Assembly (NCBI GenBank): GCA_027493625.1
Contig: JAOSKM010000002.1
Span: 186,001-250,000 of the forward strand
DNA length: 64,000 nt
Source: Planctomycetota bacterium
Lineage (GTDB): Bacteria; Planctomycetota; UBA8742; UBA2392
Direction: 5' to 3'
Shown here: positions 8,701-16,759 of the stretch, one piece after another
Numbering within the stretch: position 1 is the first letter of the stretch
Layout of the letters: every line of letters starts with the position of its first letter
The notes under the pieces: model-generated
Seen by the model: only the letters and a program-made list of their open reading frames with translations
Database searches by the model: none
Told to the model about the DNA's origin: nothing
Translations under genes and position numbers: made by a program

Positions 8701-9200
8701 TGTTCGAGCTCGGGCTGGATGCCGAGGCCCTGGCCTGCATGCGCGACGCCGAGGGTCACGCCCGCGCGATCGGCCAGAACAACACGCGGGCGGTCGCGCT
8801 CGAGTACCAGGCCATGCTGCTGGCGCGGCGCGGCGACCTGCACGGCGCGCTGCGGCTGTTCCGAGAGATCGACGCGCTGGAAGGCGTCACTGACACCGTG
8901 CGCGGCGGCGTGGACGCCAGCCTTGCCGAGGTGCTGCTCGGCGCGGGACGCCACGACGAAGCGCTGCGCTGTTTCGAGCGCGCCTGTGCCCGCGGCGCGA
9001 TGGATGAAGCAGCCCGCGCGCAGCCCCGATTCCAGACGCTGGTGCTGGGCGCACGCCTGCATGCCGTCACCGGCAGGCGTGACGAGGCCCGCCGCCTGGC
9101 CGCACAGGCTGCCGACCTGGCGAGGGTTCTCGGCATCAGCGAGCAGGGCCCCGGCCGCCGCTCGGCCGAGGCGATGCGCGCCCTGCGTCCTCTGCTGTGA
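5709..9200 (+). CDS. Sigma-54 activator AAA+ domain fused to STAND NTPase and TPR repeats
   Basis: With the start at ATG 5709 the protein has 1163 residues. An in-frame ATG at 5637 is possible; neither has a clear ribosome binding site. Residues 1-250 form a sigma-54 activator AAA+ module with Walker A GETGTGKG (about 36-43), the sigma-54 contact motif GAFTGA (about 81-86) and Walker B LFLDEIGE. Residues 365-700 form a second, STAND/AfsR-like NTPase (GFVGREAEL, Walker A GPGGTGKT at about 389, LLLVLDNLEQ, then MPLALELAAAR). The remainder is TPR-like helical repeats. There is no N-terminal receiver, GAF or PAS domain and no Fis-type HTH was recognised. The STAND/TPR part is the likely sensor. 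A -24/-12 promoter lies just downstream. Confidence 0.88.
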   Translation: MDGQGREPIGSDPVLRKLLDTARVVAPRPEPVLLTGETGTGKGLLAETLHRLSGRDGPLVAVNCAALPPSLVESELFGHERGAFTGAERSKPGLFEQAQGGTLFLDEIGEAPPAVQAKLLRAIEEGRVRRVGGREEIPVNVRLLCATNRDLRRAENGFREDLYFRIATFVLELPPLSERGEDALLLAREFLRGSGKHLGPRAVKLMSAYPWPGNVRELRSCLSYASAMAGEARTILPEHLPPVMLSPPALRADGQPETVRLLRELQAAGFNDRRLWAQLLLALHGQQHTAFVTRKDMTALLRVLRGAGPSENSLVNDWQRKLKPAAVATGLLRAEGLKHRIELEACRAALSPPERAPAPAAPSQGFVGREAELTRLAALRRQGALVTVLGPGGTGKTRLVNEFRLRAPGPSCFVDLTEARDLEGLANEVARALGVAAQPGQNAVTAVGGALQVRPGLLLVLDNLEQAVQAARQAVSAWLGQAPGLCCLVTSRELLGLEGEQVLELQPLPTPPDAAGLEDLRGNESVRLFVQRARQAQPGFRLEASNASSVSAICREVEGMPLALELAAARVGVLAPSQLLVRLHDRLAVLRGGRRDLPARHQSLAATVQWSIDLLPPNEREVLAQLSVFRGGFTLEAAEAVVRAQGEVLDLLQALRDKSLLRSRLDGETARLGLYRAVWEAADGLLRETGDAQALRARHLRHFLEFAEPLAAQLQTPEAPRAIERLESERQNLYAAHDFALSHAEPAEAARLSLALNVLLQVRGPMSEQLARLQGASAMLPDAQRASRALLRSELARALHQSGDLPGALACVEDALRDAAEGPQAVRGEALLSRSVLYYRTGRMAESLVDADAACDLLGRGGHPASCGRAMGRMALALSAMGRRDEALARCQEAREMLERAGDLHGLALNLAALGIMLHERDEHAASAQAFLEAQETFERFGDRRGAAGSLVNRALQAQAMGRLEDALALTAESARRGGEIGDRHILASACTHRGIVLFELGLDAEALACMRDAEGHARAIGQNNTRAVALEYQAMLLARRGDLHGALRLFREIDALEGVTDTVRGGVDASLAEVLLGAGRHDEALRCFERACARGAMDEAARAQPRFQTLVLGARLHAVTGRRDEARRLAAQAADLARVLGISEQGPGRRSAEAMRALRPLL

Positions 9201-9237
9201 TCGCGAATGATCGGGTTTGATCGGGTCTGATCAGGCC
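9198..9237 (+). promoter_or_regulatory. Four helically phased TGATC repeats, candidate upstream activating sequence
   Basis: Four direct repeats with an exact 10-bp period occur: TGATCGCGAA, TGATCGGGTT, TGATCGGGTC and TGATCAGGCC. The first TGA is the stop codon of the regulator gene. The array ends 77 bases upstream of the -24 box of the sigma-54 promoter, a usual distance for activator binding sites. Ten-base spacing puts every copy on the same helix face. Binding by the neighbouring activator is inference. Confidence 0.55.
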
Positions 9238-9314
9238 TCCACCCCGGTCGCGCGGCGCCCGCCAGGCTTGACGAATGGCCGCTTCCAGGTCGCTCGCCCC
9301 GTCCGGAACTGATC

Positions 9315-9331
9315 TGGCACGCTTGTTGCAT
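9315..9331 (+). promoter_or_regulatory. Sigma-54 (-24/-12) promoter
   Basis: TGGCAC at 9315-9320 and TTGCAT at 9326-9331 are separated by five bases, giving the invariant GG-N10-GC spacing and an essentially perfect match to the RpoN consensus. It lies 58 bases upstream of the secreted-protein gene at 9389 and downstream of a gene encoding a GAFTGA-containing activator, which makes a local regulator/target pair likely. Confidence 0.8.
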
Positions 9332-9388
9332 TTCTGCGCTCCCGAAGCCGCGCAACGTGCGTGGGGATTCTACGACGAGGAGTGCGAG

Positions 9389-10703
9389 ATGAACTTGAAA
9401 CTGTACCTGATCGCCGGGATGTTCCTGGCGGCACTGGCTTCCGGGCTCAGCGCCCAGATCGGCACCGGCCAGGCCATGGCCTTCACCGACGGACGCAACA
9501 ACCCCAAGTCCGGAAACGTCGACCCGGGCATGGTCAACGTGCCGGTGCTGCAGGCCAACGTAATTGTGCTGTCGACCGCCCAGGCCGACATCACAGCGAT
9601 CGCCGTGGGCAACGTGGGCAACGCCGGCGCATCCGACTACACCGCGCTCAAGCTCTGGGACGATCTCAACGGCAACGGACTGGTTGACGCGGGCGACGTC
9701 CTGCTGGGCACCGCCACGGGCGCCTTCCCCGCCAGCTTCACGCTGCCCAAGCCCATTACCATCACCAGTGCCGGTGCCACTCTTCTGGTGGCCGTGGACA
9801 TCAGCGCCTCGGCGAGCGTGGGCGTCACCTTCGGCATCCAGCTTGATCCCGTGAACCACGTCACGGTCAGCCCCCTCATGCAGCTGGGCTACGGGCCGAT
9901 CACCGGAGGCGACCAGACCGTCAACCCGATCGCCACCACGCTGAGTATCGTAACCCAGCCCGCAGGCGCCGGCTCCGGCAGCCCGTTCACCAGCCAGCCG
10001 GTCCTGGAGATCCTGGACCAGTCCGGACGCGTGATGACCGGGTACACCCTGCAGGTCCACGCCGCGATCGGCACCGGCCCCGCGGGCGCGACGCTGCAGG
10101 GCACTGCCAGCGTCAGTCCTGTCAACGGGCAGGCCGCGTTCTCCGACCTGAGCATCGACCTGGCCGGCGCCGGGTATCAACTCACCTTCACTTCCGGTTC
10201 GCTCAGCGCGACTTCCGCCTCGTTCGACGTCGCGCACGGGGCAGCCACGCAGATCAGCGTCAACCTTCAGCCGGGCGGCGCCCGGGAAGGCGATCCGCTC
10301 ACGCCCCAGCCCATCGTCGAGTTGCGCGACGCGGCCGGCAACCTGTGTGACACGGACAGCAGCACCGTGGTGCAGGCGGTCCTGGCGGGCGGCACCGCCG
10401 GCGCCTTGCTGAGCGGCGCGACCAGCATGGCGGCGGTCAACGGCGTGGTGACGTTCACCGATTTGTCGGTGGACACGTCGGGGCTGGGTTACCAGCTGGA
10501 TTTTTTCGGGCACCGGGCTGGCCAGCGCAAGCTCGAGCTTGTTCGACATCACCGCGGGGCCGACCCAGGTAAACCCGGGGAACGGCGATGACGACGACGG
10601 CGGTTGCGTGGCACAGGCCGGCGGCAGCCACCTGTGGCTTGCGGCTCTCTCGATGATGATGTTCACGGCCCTGGGTGTACGCCTGCGTCGCAAGCAGTCC
10701 TGA
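9389..10703 (+). CDS. Secreted Ig-like repeat protein with Cys-containing C-terminal sorting-type tail, frameshifted
   Basis: ATG 9389 follows GAGGAG and starts a signal peptide (LYLIAGMFLAALASGLSAQ). Residues 25-190 form a domain with a DLNGNGLVDAGD dockerin-like acidic loop. Two modules of about 100 residues follow, each beginning TQPAGAGSGSPFTSQP-like and ending YQL.F.SG.L. The frame as given runs into a random tail ending at 10591. Deleting one T from the T6 run (10501-10506) restores a coherent ending, FSGTGLASASSS..., then a DDDDGGC motif, a hydrophobic helix and RLRRKQS. That tail has the layout of Cys-type sorting signals (MYXO-CTERM-like). The protein is presumably surface-anchored and expressed from the sigma-54 promoter at 9315. 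Confidence 0.75.
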
Positions 10704-10726
10704 TCCGCACCGGGACTGTCACAGAG

Positions 10727-10763
10727 GCGGACACGGACCCCACGCCGTGTCCGCTTCCTGTTT
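10727..10763 (+). terminator. Intrinsic terminator-like hairpin
   Basis: A perfect 10-bp stem GCGGACACGG/CCGTGTCCGC with an 8-base loop is followed by TTCCTGTTT. It lies 24 bases after the frame-corrected stop codon at 10701-10703. This position supports the longer, corrected version of the upstream gene. Confidence 0.6.
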
Positions 10764-10926
10764 CATGGAACGCGCCGGGCCGCGGATTCACCCTGCGCGC
10801 AGGGGTGCGCATTGCGGTTGCTCCCATTGACTCGACGCCTGCCCGATGTTCACTCCAGCCCTTGCTCTTCGGTGGCAGGGCGCTAAACGCATGAGCTGGA
10901 TGTGCCATTTTGTTTGAAAGGAAACG

Positions 10927-10957
10927 GCCCCGGTTGAGACCACTGGCTTACCGGGGT
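10927..10957 (+). promoter_or_regulatory. 5' leader hairpin just before a ribosome binding site
   Basis: CCCCGGT (10928-10934) can pair with ACCGGGG (10950-10956). The stem ends a few bases before the AAAGGAG ribosome binding site of the gene at 10974. It could influence translation or message stability. No known riboswitch class was recognised. Confidence 0.3.
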
Positions 10958-10973
10958 CACAAAGGAGACGCAT

Positions 10974-11933
10974 ATGAAGATCTGGTTGAAGCTGAGTATG
11001 GCCACACTGCTGCTGGCGGCGCTGGTTGCGCCCTCGATCGCTCAGGACAGCAAGGCGGAGGAGCGCACCTTCCTGGTGAAGGAGAAGCACGAGAAGGGCG
11101 TCAAGGTCAGGGAAGAGCACGAAGAAAGCCAGGAAACCAAGGTCGCACTCGAAGACGGCACCGTGGTGGAAACCACCACCAAGACCGAGACGGAAACCCA
11201 GGTCACGGAAATCCTGGCTGTGTCGGCGGAAGGCAAGGTCAGCCAGGGCCGCGTGAGCTGGCCGAAGGGCACGCAGGTCGTGGAAGTCGTCAAGCTGGGC
11301 GAGGAGCCCGCCGACCCCGTGGAAATGGACATTGAGCGTAAAGGCGCGTCCATCCTCTACACCTTCAACGCGGAAACCAAGAAGTGGGAAGCCAAGCTCG
11401 AGAAGGGCGACGAAGAGCTGGACGACGTCAAGAAGGCGCTCAAGAAGGCTGAGCCGTTCGCCAACCCGTTCATCCCCGGGCGCGAAGTCAAGCTCGGCGA
11501 AAGCTGGGATGCTGACAAGGACATCCTGAAGACCATGTTCGCCAGCGACGAGAGCATCGAACTGAAAGAAGCCACCGGCACCTGTAAGGCCGAGGAAGTG
11601 GTGAAGGAAGGCGAGCTCGAGCTGCTGCGCATCTCGTTCGAGATGAAAATCTCCGGCAAGCTGAAGGATGAAAACATCGGCACTCCCGACCTCGCTGGCG
11701 TCAACAAGGGCAGCATCTTCTGGAACTGCAAGGAAGGCCGTGCCGAGCGTATCGAGATGGAAAACAGCGCCGAGTTCGTGGCCACCGTGCAGCACCCGCA
11801 GCTTGGAGCGCTGAAGCTGACTATCACCATCTCCGGCTCGGCCTCGGCGAAGTTCAGCTACGGCAAGGTCAGCGACAAGGAAGAAGAGAAGGAAGAGAAG
11901 GACGAAAAGGAAGAAGACGGCATGGACGGCTAA
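10974..11933 (+). CDS. Exported acidic protein of unknown function
   Basis: The 319-residue protein has a good ribosome binding site (AAAGGAG) and a signal peptide, MKIWLKLSMATLLLAALVAP, cleaved near SIAQD. The mature part is rich in Lys and Glu and contains no recognised domain. It has beta-rich stretches, including GRVSWPKGTQVVEVVKLG, RERVKLGESW-like GREVKLGESWD, and LKLTITISGSASAKFSYG. The last 25 residues are almost purely Lys, Glu and Asp. A strong terminator follows directly, so it is probably a single-gene unit expressed at a high level. I recognise no family. Confidence 0.8.
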   Translation: MKIWLKLSMATLLLAALVAPSIAQDSKAEERTFLVKEKHEKGVKVREEHEESQETKVALEDGTVVETTTKTETETQVTEILAVSAEGKVSQGRVSWPKGTQVVEVVKLGEEPADPVEMDIERKGASILYTFNAETKKWEAKLEKGDEELDDVKKALKKAEPFANPFIPGREVKLGESWDADKDILKTMFASDESIELKEATGTCKAEEVVKEGELELLRISFEMKISGKLKDENIGTPDLAGVNKGSIFWNCKEGRAERIEMENSAEFVATVQHPQLGALKLTITISGSASAKFSYGKVSDKEEEKEEKDEKEEDGMDG

Positions 11934-11956
11934 ACGGCCGCGCGCCAGTGTTTCAC

Positions 11957-11986
11957 AAAGCGGGACGCCCACGGGCGTCCCGCTTT
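11957..11986 (+). terminator. Strong hairpin terminator
   Basis: A perfect 14-bp inverted repeat, AAAGCGGGACGCCC at 11957-11970 and GGGCGTCCCGCTTT at 11973-11986, begins 23 bases after the stop codon of the preceding gene. The stem ends in A/T pairs, so it could terminate transcription in both directions. Confidence 0.75.
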
Positions 11987-11990
11987 GCGC

Positions 11991-12060
11991 AGGGACACGC
12001 TGTCGCGTCTCCCTGCGTTCGCTCCAGGCCGCCGCCAGGACACGCTGCCGGGTGTCCCTA
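11991..12060. repeat. Imperfect palindromic repeat
   Basis: The segment is bracketed by AGGGACACGC and GGGTGTCCCT and contains the GCGTTCGCTCC core also seen in other repeats of this window. It lies between the terminator and the start of the second DUF1549/DUF1553 gene. It resembles REP-type elements; the family is unknown. Confidence 0.4.
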
Positions 12061-12139
12061 CCCCGCGCTTTTCATTCCCGGCCTGCAAGCGCGCAGCGTA
12101 GAATCAGAAAGATCACTCGGTCCCGTCCCGGAGCTCGCC

Positions 12140-13903
12140 ATGCGCAGACTGGCCCTGCTCGCGTTGCCGCCACTGGCGGCCACCTGCCTGCTGATTTCGC
12201 TGATCGACGAGCCCCGCGCCGAAGAGCCCGAGAAAACCACCGGCAACGCCGACCTCACGGCGCGCATCGACGCGGAGATCGAGAAGGTGTGGAAGCGCGA
12301 CGGCATTAGGCCCGCGGCGCAGTCCGATGACGCTGAGTTCCTGCGCCGCGTCTACCTCGACACCGTGGGCGAGCCGCCCACCTGGATGGAGGCCACCCAG
12401 TTCCTAGACTCCACCGATAAGGACAAACGCACCAAACTGATCGACCAGCTGATCGACGACCCGCGCTTCGGCCGGCACATGGCCGACCATTGGACGGTAA
12501 TGCTGACCCCGCGCCGCGCCGACACGCTGTCGGCCGCGCACCTGCTGGCGCAGTGGTTCGCCGACAAGATCAACGAGGACGCCGGCTTCAACACTGTGAT
12601 CCGCGAGCTGGTGACCGCAGAAGGCGAGCTGGTGGACAACCCGGCGGTGATCCCCTGGTTCGCGCAGGGCGAGGGCGTGCGCTTCACGGACATGATCGGC
12701 AAGCTCAGCAAGAACCTGATGGGCGTGCAGATCCAGTGCGCCGAGTGCCACGACCACCCCTACGACGAAAAGCTGACGCAGAAGAGCTTCCAGGGTATGG
12801 CCGCGTTCCTGACCGCCACCCAGGCCCAGATCGACAACCGCGTGGTCCCCGGCCGCGCGTTCGTGCGTACCAACGCGGACGGGCCCAACAAGGTGCTGAA
12901 GGCCGCCGAGATGTACGACAAGCTGACGCCGCAGCAGAAGGCGCAGGTAGACCTGTACATCAACTACGTGAAGCCGGTGACGCTCGACGGCCAGGCGATC
13001 GACACCCGCGACCCAAAGGTGTGGCGCGCCAGGCTGGCCACCTGGATGCTGGACAGCGTGCAGACCCGCCGCTACGTCGCCAACCGCGTCTGGAGCATCG
13101 CGTTCGGCAGCGGCCTGCTGAACCCGGTGGACGACTTCACGCCCCTCAACGAGGCCAGCCACCCGGAACTGCTCGAGCTGCTGGCCGAGGATTTGCAGGC
13201 GAACAAGTGGAGCATCAAGCGCCTGTACCGCGCGATTCTCAAGAGCCGCGCCTGGCAACTCTCCAGCAAGGACGCGCCCAAAAAGGCCGAGCGCTGGCAC
13301 TTCGCAGGCTACCCGGTACGGCCCCTGACGGCCGAGCAGTTCCTGGCCACGCTGCTGCGCCTGCTGGACGACGAGCAGGTGAAGCCCCTGGTGACGAGCT
13401 ACCGTGACGGCTCGATCGAGGCGGGCAAGAAGCAGATCAAGGACCGCGAGGCGCAACAGAAGAAACAGGGTGGCGACTATTACACCTTTGATCACGCCAC
13501 CATGAACCGCTTCGGCGAGCAGTTCGAGCGCATGGACGGCCGCTGGTTCATCGCGCGCTGGGCGGCGGGGCGCTACTCAAGCCTGTCCCAGGACGACGAG
13601 ATGACGGGCGGCGAGAACTTCACCATGAGCATCAACCAGGCGCTGGCGGTGATGAACGGCGAGTTCACCAACGCGCTGGCGGGCAGCGGCAAGGACAGCC
13701 TGCTGCAGAGGATCGGCAAGAGCTTCGAGACGTATGAGGAAAGAATCGAGGCGCTGTACCTGATCGTGCTCGCGCGCCGGCCCAGCAACGAAGAATCGAA
13801 GCAACTGAGGGACTACTTCGAAAACACCGAGAATCCCACAGCGGCCGCCGAAGACTTGCTCTACGCACTGTTGATGACCACGGAGTTCGCGACCAACCAC
13901 TGA
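12140..13903 (+). CDS. DUF1549/DUF1553 (PSCyt2/PSD1) exported protein, intact paralogue
   Basis: ATG 12140 follows CGGAG and opens a 587-residue protein. The N-terminus is a signal or membrane anchor (RRLALLALPPLAATCLLISL). DUF1549 spans roughly residues 40-250 and includes RRVYLDTVGEPPT and CAECHDHPYDEK (CXXCH at about residue 200). DUF1553 spans roughly 290-587, with RRYVANRVWSIAFGSGLLNPVDDF, LLELLAEDLQANKWSIKRLYRAIL and the C-terminal MTTEFATNH. It is closely similar along its whole length to the broken copy at 3607. In planctomycetes such genes usually have a DUF1501 partner, which is absent here. Role unknown; an extracytoplasmic location is likely. Confidence 0.88.
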   Translation: MRRLALLALPPLAATCLLISLIDEPRAEEPEKTTGNADLTARIDAEIEKVWKRDGIRPAAQSDDAEFLRRVYLDTVGEPPTWMEATQFLDSTDKDKRTKLIDQLIDDPRFGRHMADHWTVMLTPRRADTLSAAHLLAQWFADKINEDAGFNTVIRELVTAEGELVDNPAVIPWFAQGEGVRFTDMIGKLSKNLMGVQIQCAECHDHPYDEKLTQKSFQGMAAFLTATQAQIDNRVVPGRAFVRTNADGPNKVLKAAEMYDKLTPQQKAQVDLYINYVKPVTLDGQAIDTRDPKVWRARLATWMLDSVQTRRYVANRVWSIAFGSGLLNPVDDFTPLNEASHPELLELLAEDLQANKWSIKRLYRAILKSRAWQLSSKDAPKKAERWHFAGYPVRPLTAEQFLATLLRLLDDEQVKPLVTSYRDGSIEAGKKQIKDREAQQKKQGGDYYTFDHATMNRFGEQFERMDGRWFIARWAAGRYSSLSQDDEMTGGENFTMSINQALAVMNGEFTNALAGSGKDSLLQRIGKSFETYEERIEALYLIVLARRPSNEESKQLRDYFENTENPTAAAEDLLYALLMTTEFATNH

Positions 13904-13914
13904 AGATCGCGGCC

Positions 13915-15606
13915 CTACTGGTGGCTGCCCAGCCAGTCGCGCGACTTGGTCAGTACGGCCTCCAGGCAGCCGGGCTCGAAGGGGCTTCGCAGGCCGGCGC
14001 CTTTCACCAGCTCCTGGAACGGGGCTTCGCCTCCGCGTTTGCACAGAGCCACGTAGTCTTTCATGGCCGCGTCGCGGTCTTCGTCGGCTCTTACCCAGAA
14101 CTGCAGGGCGCAGATCTGTGCGAGCACATAGTCGATGTAATAGAACGGGCTCAGGTAGATGTGCCTTTGCGTCTGCCACCAGCCGCCCTCGCTTACGTGC
14201 GGCAGGTCGCCGTAGTCGCGCCAGGGCAGGTACGTGCGCTCCATTTCGCGCCACATCTCGAAACGCTCGGCCGGGCTGGCTTCCGGCCGCTCGTACACCA
14301 GGTGCTGGAAGTGATCGACGGCCGTGCCATAGGGAATGAATTTCAATGAGTCCAGCAGGTGGCTGCGGCGGAAGCGGTCGGCGTCGTCCTCGAAGAACTT
14401 CTCCATCCAGGGCCAGGTGATGAACTCGAGGCTCATGGAGTGAATCTCGGCGCTCTCGTAGGTGGGCCACTGGTAGTCGATCAGCTTCTGGTTGCGGCTC
14501 GAGTAATTCTGGAAGGCATGCCCCATCTCGTGGGTGAACACCTTCACGTCGCCGTCCGTGCCGTTGAAATTCGCGAACACGAAGGGCACACCCCAGGCCG
14601 GGAAGCTGGTGCAGAAGCCGCCGCCGGCCTTGCCGTCGCGCGACTTCAGGTCAAGCAGCCCCTTCTCGCGCATTAACTTGAAAAACTCGCCAAGCCCGTG
14701 GCCGATCTCGTCGAACATCTCCTGGGCGCGCGCAACCATCCAGTCGTGGTCGCCGTGCGGCCGTGGGCTGCCCTTGGCGTCGTGCACGCCTTCGTCCCAG
14801 GCCATCACCTTGTCGATGCCGAGTTCACGCCCCTGCTGCTTGACCAATTCGGCGCACAGGGGCACCACTTCCTCGCGCACCTGCTTGCGCAGGGCCTCGA
14901 CGTCGTGGCGGTTGTAATCGACGCGGTGCATGCGCAGGTAGCCGAGCTCGATGAAGTCCTTCAAACCCAGCTTCTGCGCGCTGGCATGGCGCAGGCGGGT
15001 GAGCTCGCTGAACTCGCGGTCAAGCTGCTCGCGGTTCCGCGCGAACCACTGCCAGCGGGTTTTCCATGCGTCATGGCGCGTGGCGCGGTCGTCATCCAGC
15101 AGGTACTTGCCCAGGCCGGGCATGTTGAGCTTATGGCCCTTGAACTCGAACTCGGCCGAGGCCAGCAGCTCGGTGTATTCGGAGCCCAGCTTGCTGATGG
15201 CAATCTGCTCGGCCTCGATGGCGGGGCTGTGGGCTTTTTCGTCGCATTCCCACAGGGCGAAGGCCTGCGGGCCGAAGCGGCCTTCGAACGCCGCGCGGTG
15301 CGGGCTCTTGAGCAGGCGGGCTTTCAGCTCGTTGTCGAACTGGACCAGCTTGGGCTGGATGCGGTCGCGGTAGTCGCGCTGCTGGCGATAGGCTTCGTTG
15401 CGGGTGTCCTGGTTGAAGTGCAGGCCGACCAGCGAGCTCCAGGTGCGCAGGCCGCGGCGCAGCTCTTCCCAGCGCCGCAGGGCGGCCAGCTCGGAGTCGG
15501 CGTCCTTGGCGGATTCCAGCGCGGTCTTCAATTCGCCGACCCTGGCGCTGACGCTTTCCAATGCGGGCTGCTCGGCGGTCATCTGTTCGAATGCAGGCAC
15601 GTTCAT
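13915..15606 (-). CDS. M3-family oligoendopeptidase (PepF-like)
   Basis: The start at ATG 15606 is chosen over an in-frame GTG at 15621 because GGAAG precedes it. The product of 563 residues has the M3 zinc-peptidase signature HEMGHAFQ (about residue 359), with the distal glutamate expected in the following YESAEIHSMSLEF segment. The active-site-proximal YYIDYVLAQICALQFW segment near the C-terminus is also typical. There is no signal peptide, so it acts on oligopeptides in the cytoplasm. Its 3' end lies 12 bases from that of the DUF1553 gene (convergent). Confidence 0.9.
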   Translation of the reverse strand: MNVPAFEQMTAEQPALESVSARVGELKTALESAKDADSELAALRRWEELRRGLRTWSSLVGLHFNQDTRNEAYRQQRDYRDRIQPKLVQFDNELKARLLKSPHRAAFEGRFGPQAFALWECDEKAHSPAIEAEQIAISKLGSEYTELLASAEFEFKGHKLNMPGLGKYLLDDDRATRHDAWKTRWQWFARNREQLDREFSELTRLRHASAQKLGLKDFIELGYLRMHRVDYNRHDVEALRKQVREEVVPLCAELVKQQGRELGIDKVMAWDEGVHDAKGSPRPHGDHDWMVARAQEMFDEIGHGLGEFFKLMREKGLLDLKSRDGKAGGGFCTSFPAWGVPFVFANFNGTDGDVKVFTHEMGHAFQNYSSRNQKLIDYQWPTYESAEIHSMSLEFITWPWMEKFFEDDADRFRRSHLLDSLKFIPYGTAVDHFQHLVYERPEASPAERFEMWREMERTYLPWRDYGDLPHVSEGGWWQTQRHIYLSPFYYIDYVLAQICALQFWVRADEDRDAAMKDYVALCKRGGEAPFQELVKGAGLRSPFEPGCLEAVLTKSRDWLGSHQ

Positions 15607-15638
15607 GGTGTTCTTCCGCACCGCAAGTTAGCAAGCGG

Positions 15639-15713
15639 GCCACGGATTCCCACCGCTGGCCACGCCAGAAGGCCGACAGTGGCCCATCCGTGTTTATCCG
15701 TGTGATCCGTGGC
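15639..15713. repeat. Interspersed repeat with ATCCGTG units
   Basis: ATCCGTG occurs at 15686, 15696 and 15705, and an inverted copy (GCCACGGAT, 15639-15647) pairs with ATCCGTGGC at 15705-15713. Elements built from ATCCGTGTT units are widespread in environmental bacterial genomes. It fills most of the divergent promoter region between the peptidase and the ADP-ribosylglycohydrolase genes. Confidence 0.6.
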
Positions 15714-15754
15714 TCATGCCTGCGTTCCAGGGGCAATGGCGCTATCATCGCGCC

Positions 15755-16759
15755 ATGGACTACAGCGCGCGGGTTGAGGGTTGCCTGTATGGGCTGGCGC
15801 TGGGTGACGCCCTGGGCGCGCCCACGGAGTTCATGAAGTACGCGGCCATTGTCGAGAAGTACGGGCCTCTGGGTCCTGCTGAGCCCTCCGAGCGCGTCAC
15901 GGACGACACCCAGATGGCCCTGGCCGTGGGCGAGGCGCTGATGAGCCTTGCCAACTTCCGGCTGGCCGGCCCGCGCGAATGGGCCGAGGCGCTGGAACGC
16001 GAATTCCTGCACTGGTACGCAAGCCCCGACAACAACCGCGCGCCGGGCAACACCTGCATGGAGGCGCTGGCGCGGCTCAATACCGGCAAGCCCTGGCGCG
16101 ACGCCACGGAGCCCAGCAGCAAGGGCTGCGGCGCCAACATGCGAGTGCAGCCGGTGGGGCTGCTGACCGACAAGCACGGCTACAGCGTGAAAAAGCGCGC
16201 GCAACTGGCGCAACTGCAGGCGGCAATCACACACGCGCACCCCACGGCGTTGGCGGCCAGCGAGCTCACGGCCCACGCCATCCACCTGCTGGTGGCGGGG
16301 CTTGATCCTGCCGACTTGCCGCAGCGGCTACTCAGCCACGCCGAGGGCCAGGTCGGCGTCTACTACGAAGAAACGCTCGGCGACCTGTACCAGAAGGCCG
16401 GCGCCAGCAGCGGCCCGGCCTACATCAACCGCGGCTGGAACGAGGTGCGCCACAGCCTCGAGAAACTGCAGAAGGCGCTGGAGCAGCCCGACCGCGACAG
16501 CGACCCCGGCCTGAAAACCGGCCACGGCTGGACGGCCGAGGAGGCGCTGGCCACGGCGCTGCACTGCTTCCTGTTGTTCGTGGACGAGCCGGTAATGGCG
16601 ATTCGCCGGGCCGCGGCCACCGGCGGCGATTCCGACAGCATCGCCTGCATCGCTGGCTCGCTGGCAGGCGCATACCACGGGGCGGAAGCCTGGCCCCAGG
16701 AGTGGCGCCAGCGCATCGAGTACCGCGATCGCATCCAGAACTTGGCCAACTGGTACTAG
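15755..16759 (+). CDS. ADP-ribosylglycohydrolase family protein (DraG-like)
   Basis: The 334-residue protein starts at ATG 15755. It carries the family's metal-binding elements: GCLYGLALGDALGAPTE at the N-terminus, VTDDTQMALAVGEAL at about 45-60 and GGDSDSIACIAGSLAGAYHG at about 290-310. The acidic residues in these three motifs bind the two Mg ions of the active site. Members remove ADP-ribose from proteins or small molecules; the target is unknown here. Its stop codon overlaps that of the convergent M61 peptidase gene through a shared CTAG. Confidence 0.92.
   Translation: MDYSARVEGCLYGLALGDALGAPTEFMKYAAIVEKYGPLGPAEPSERVTDDTQMALAVGEALMSLANFRLAGPREWAEALEREFLHWYASPDNNRAPGNTCMEALARLNTGKPWRDATEPSSKGCGANMRVQPVGLLTDKHGYSVKKRAQLAQLQAAITHAHPTALAASELTAHAIHLLVAGLDPADLPQRLLSHAEGQVGVYYEETLGDLYQKAGASSGPAYINRGWNEVRHSLEKLQKALEQPDRDSDPGLKTGHGWTAEEALATALHCFLLFVDEPVMAIRRAAATGGDSDSIACIAGSLAGAYHGAEAWPQEWRQRIEYRDRIQNLANWY

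Noticed and set aside
3653-9062. Very long open frames antisense to the DUF1549 protein and the large regulator, and similar ones elsewhere
   Set aside because: They mirror real genes in a GC-rich genome, have low-complexity Ala/Arg/Gln/His-rich translations, and show no family motifs.
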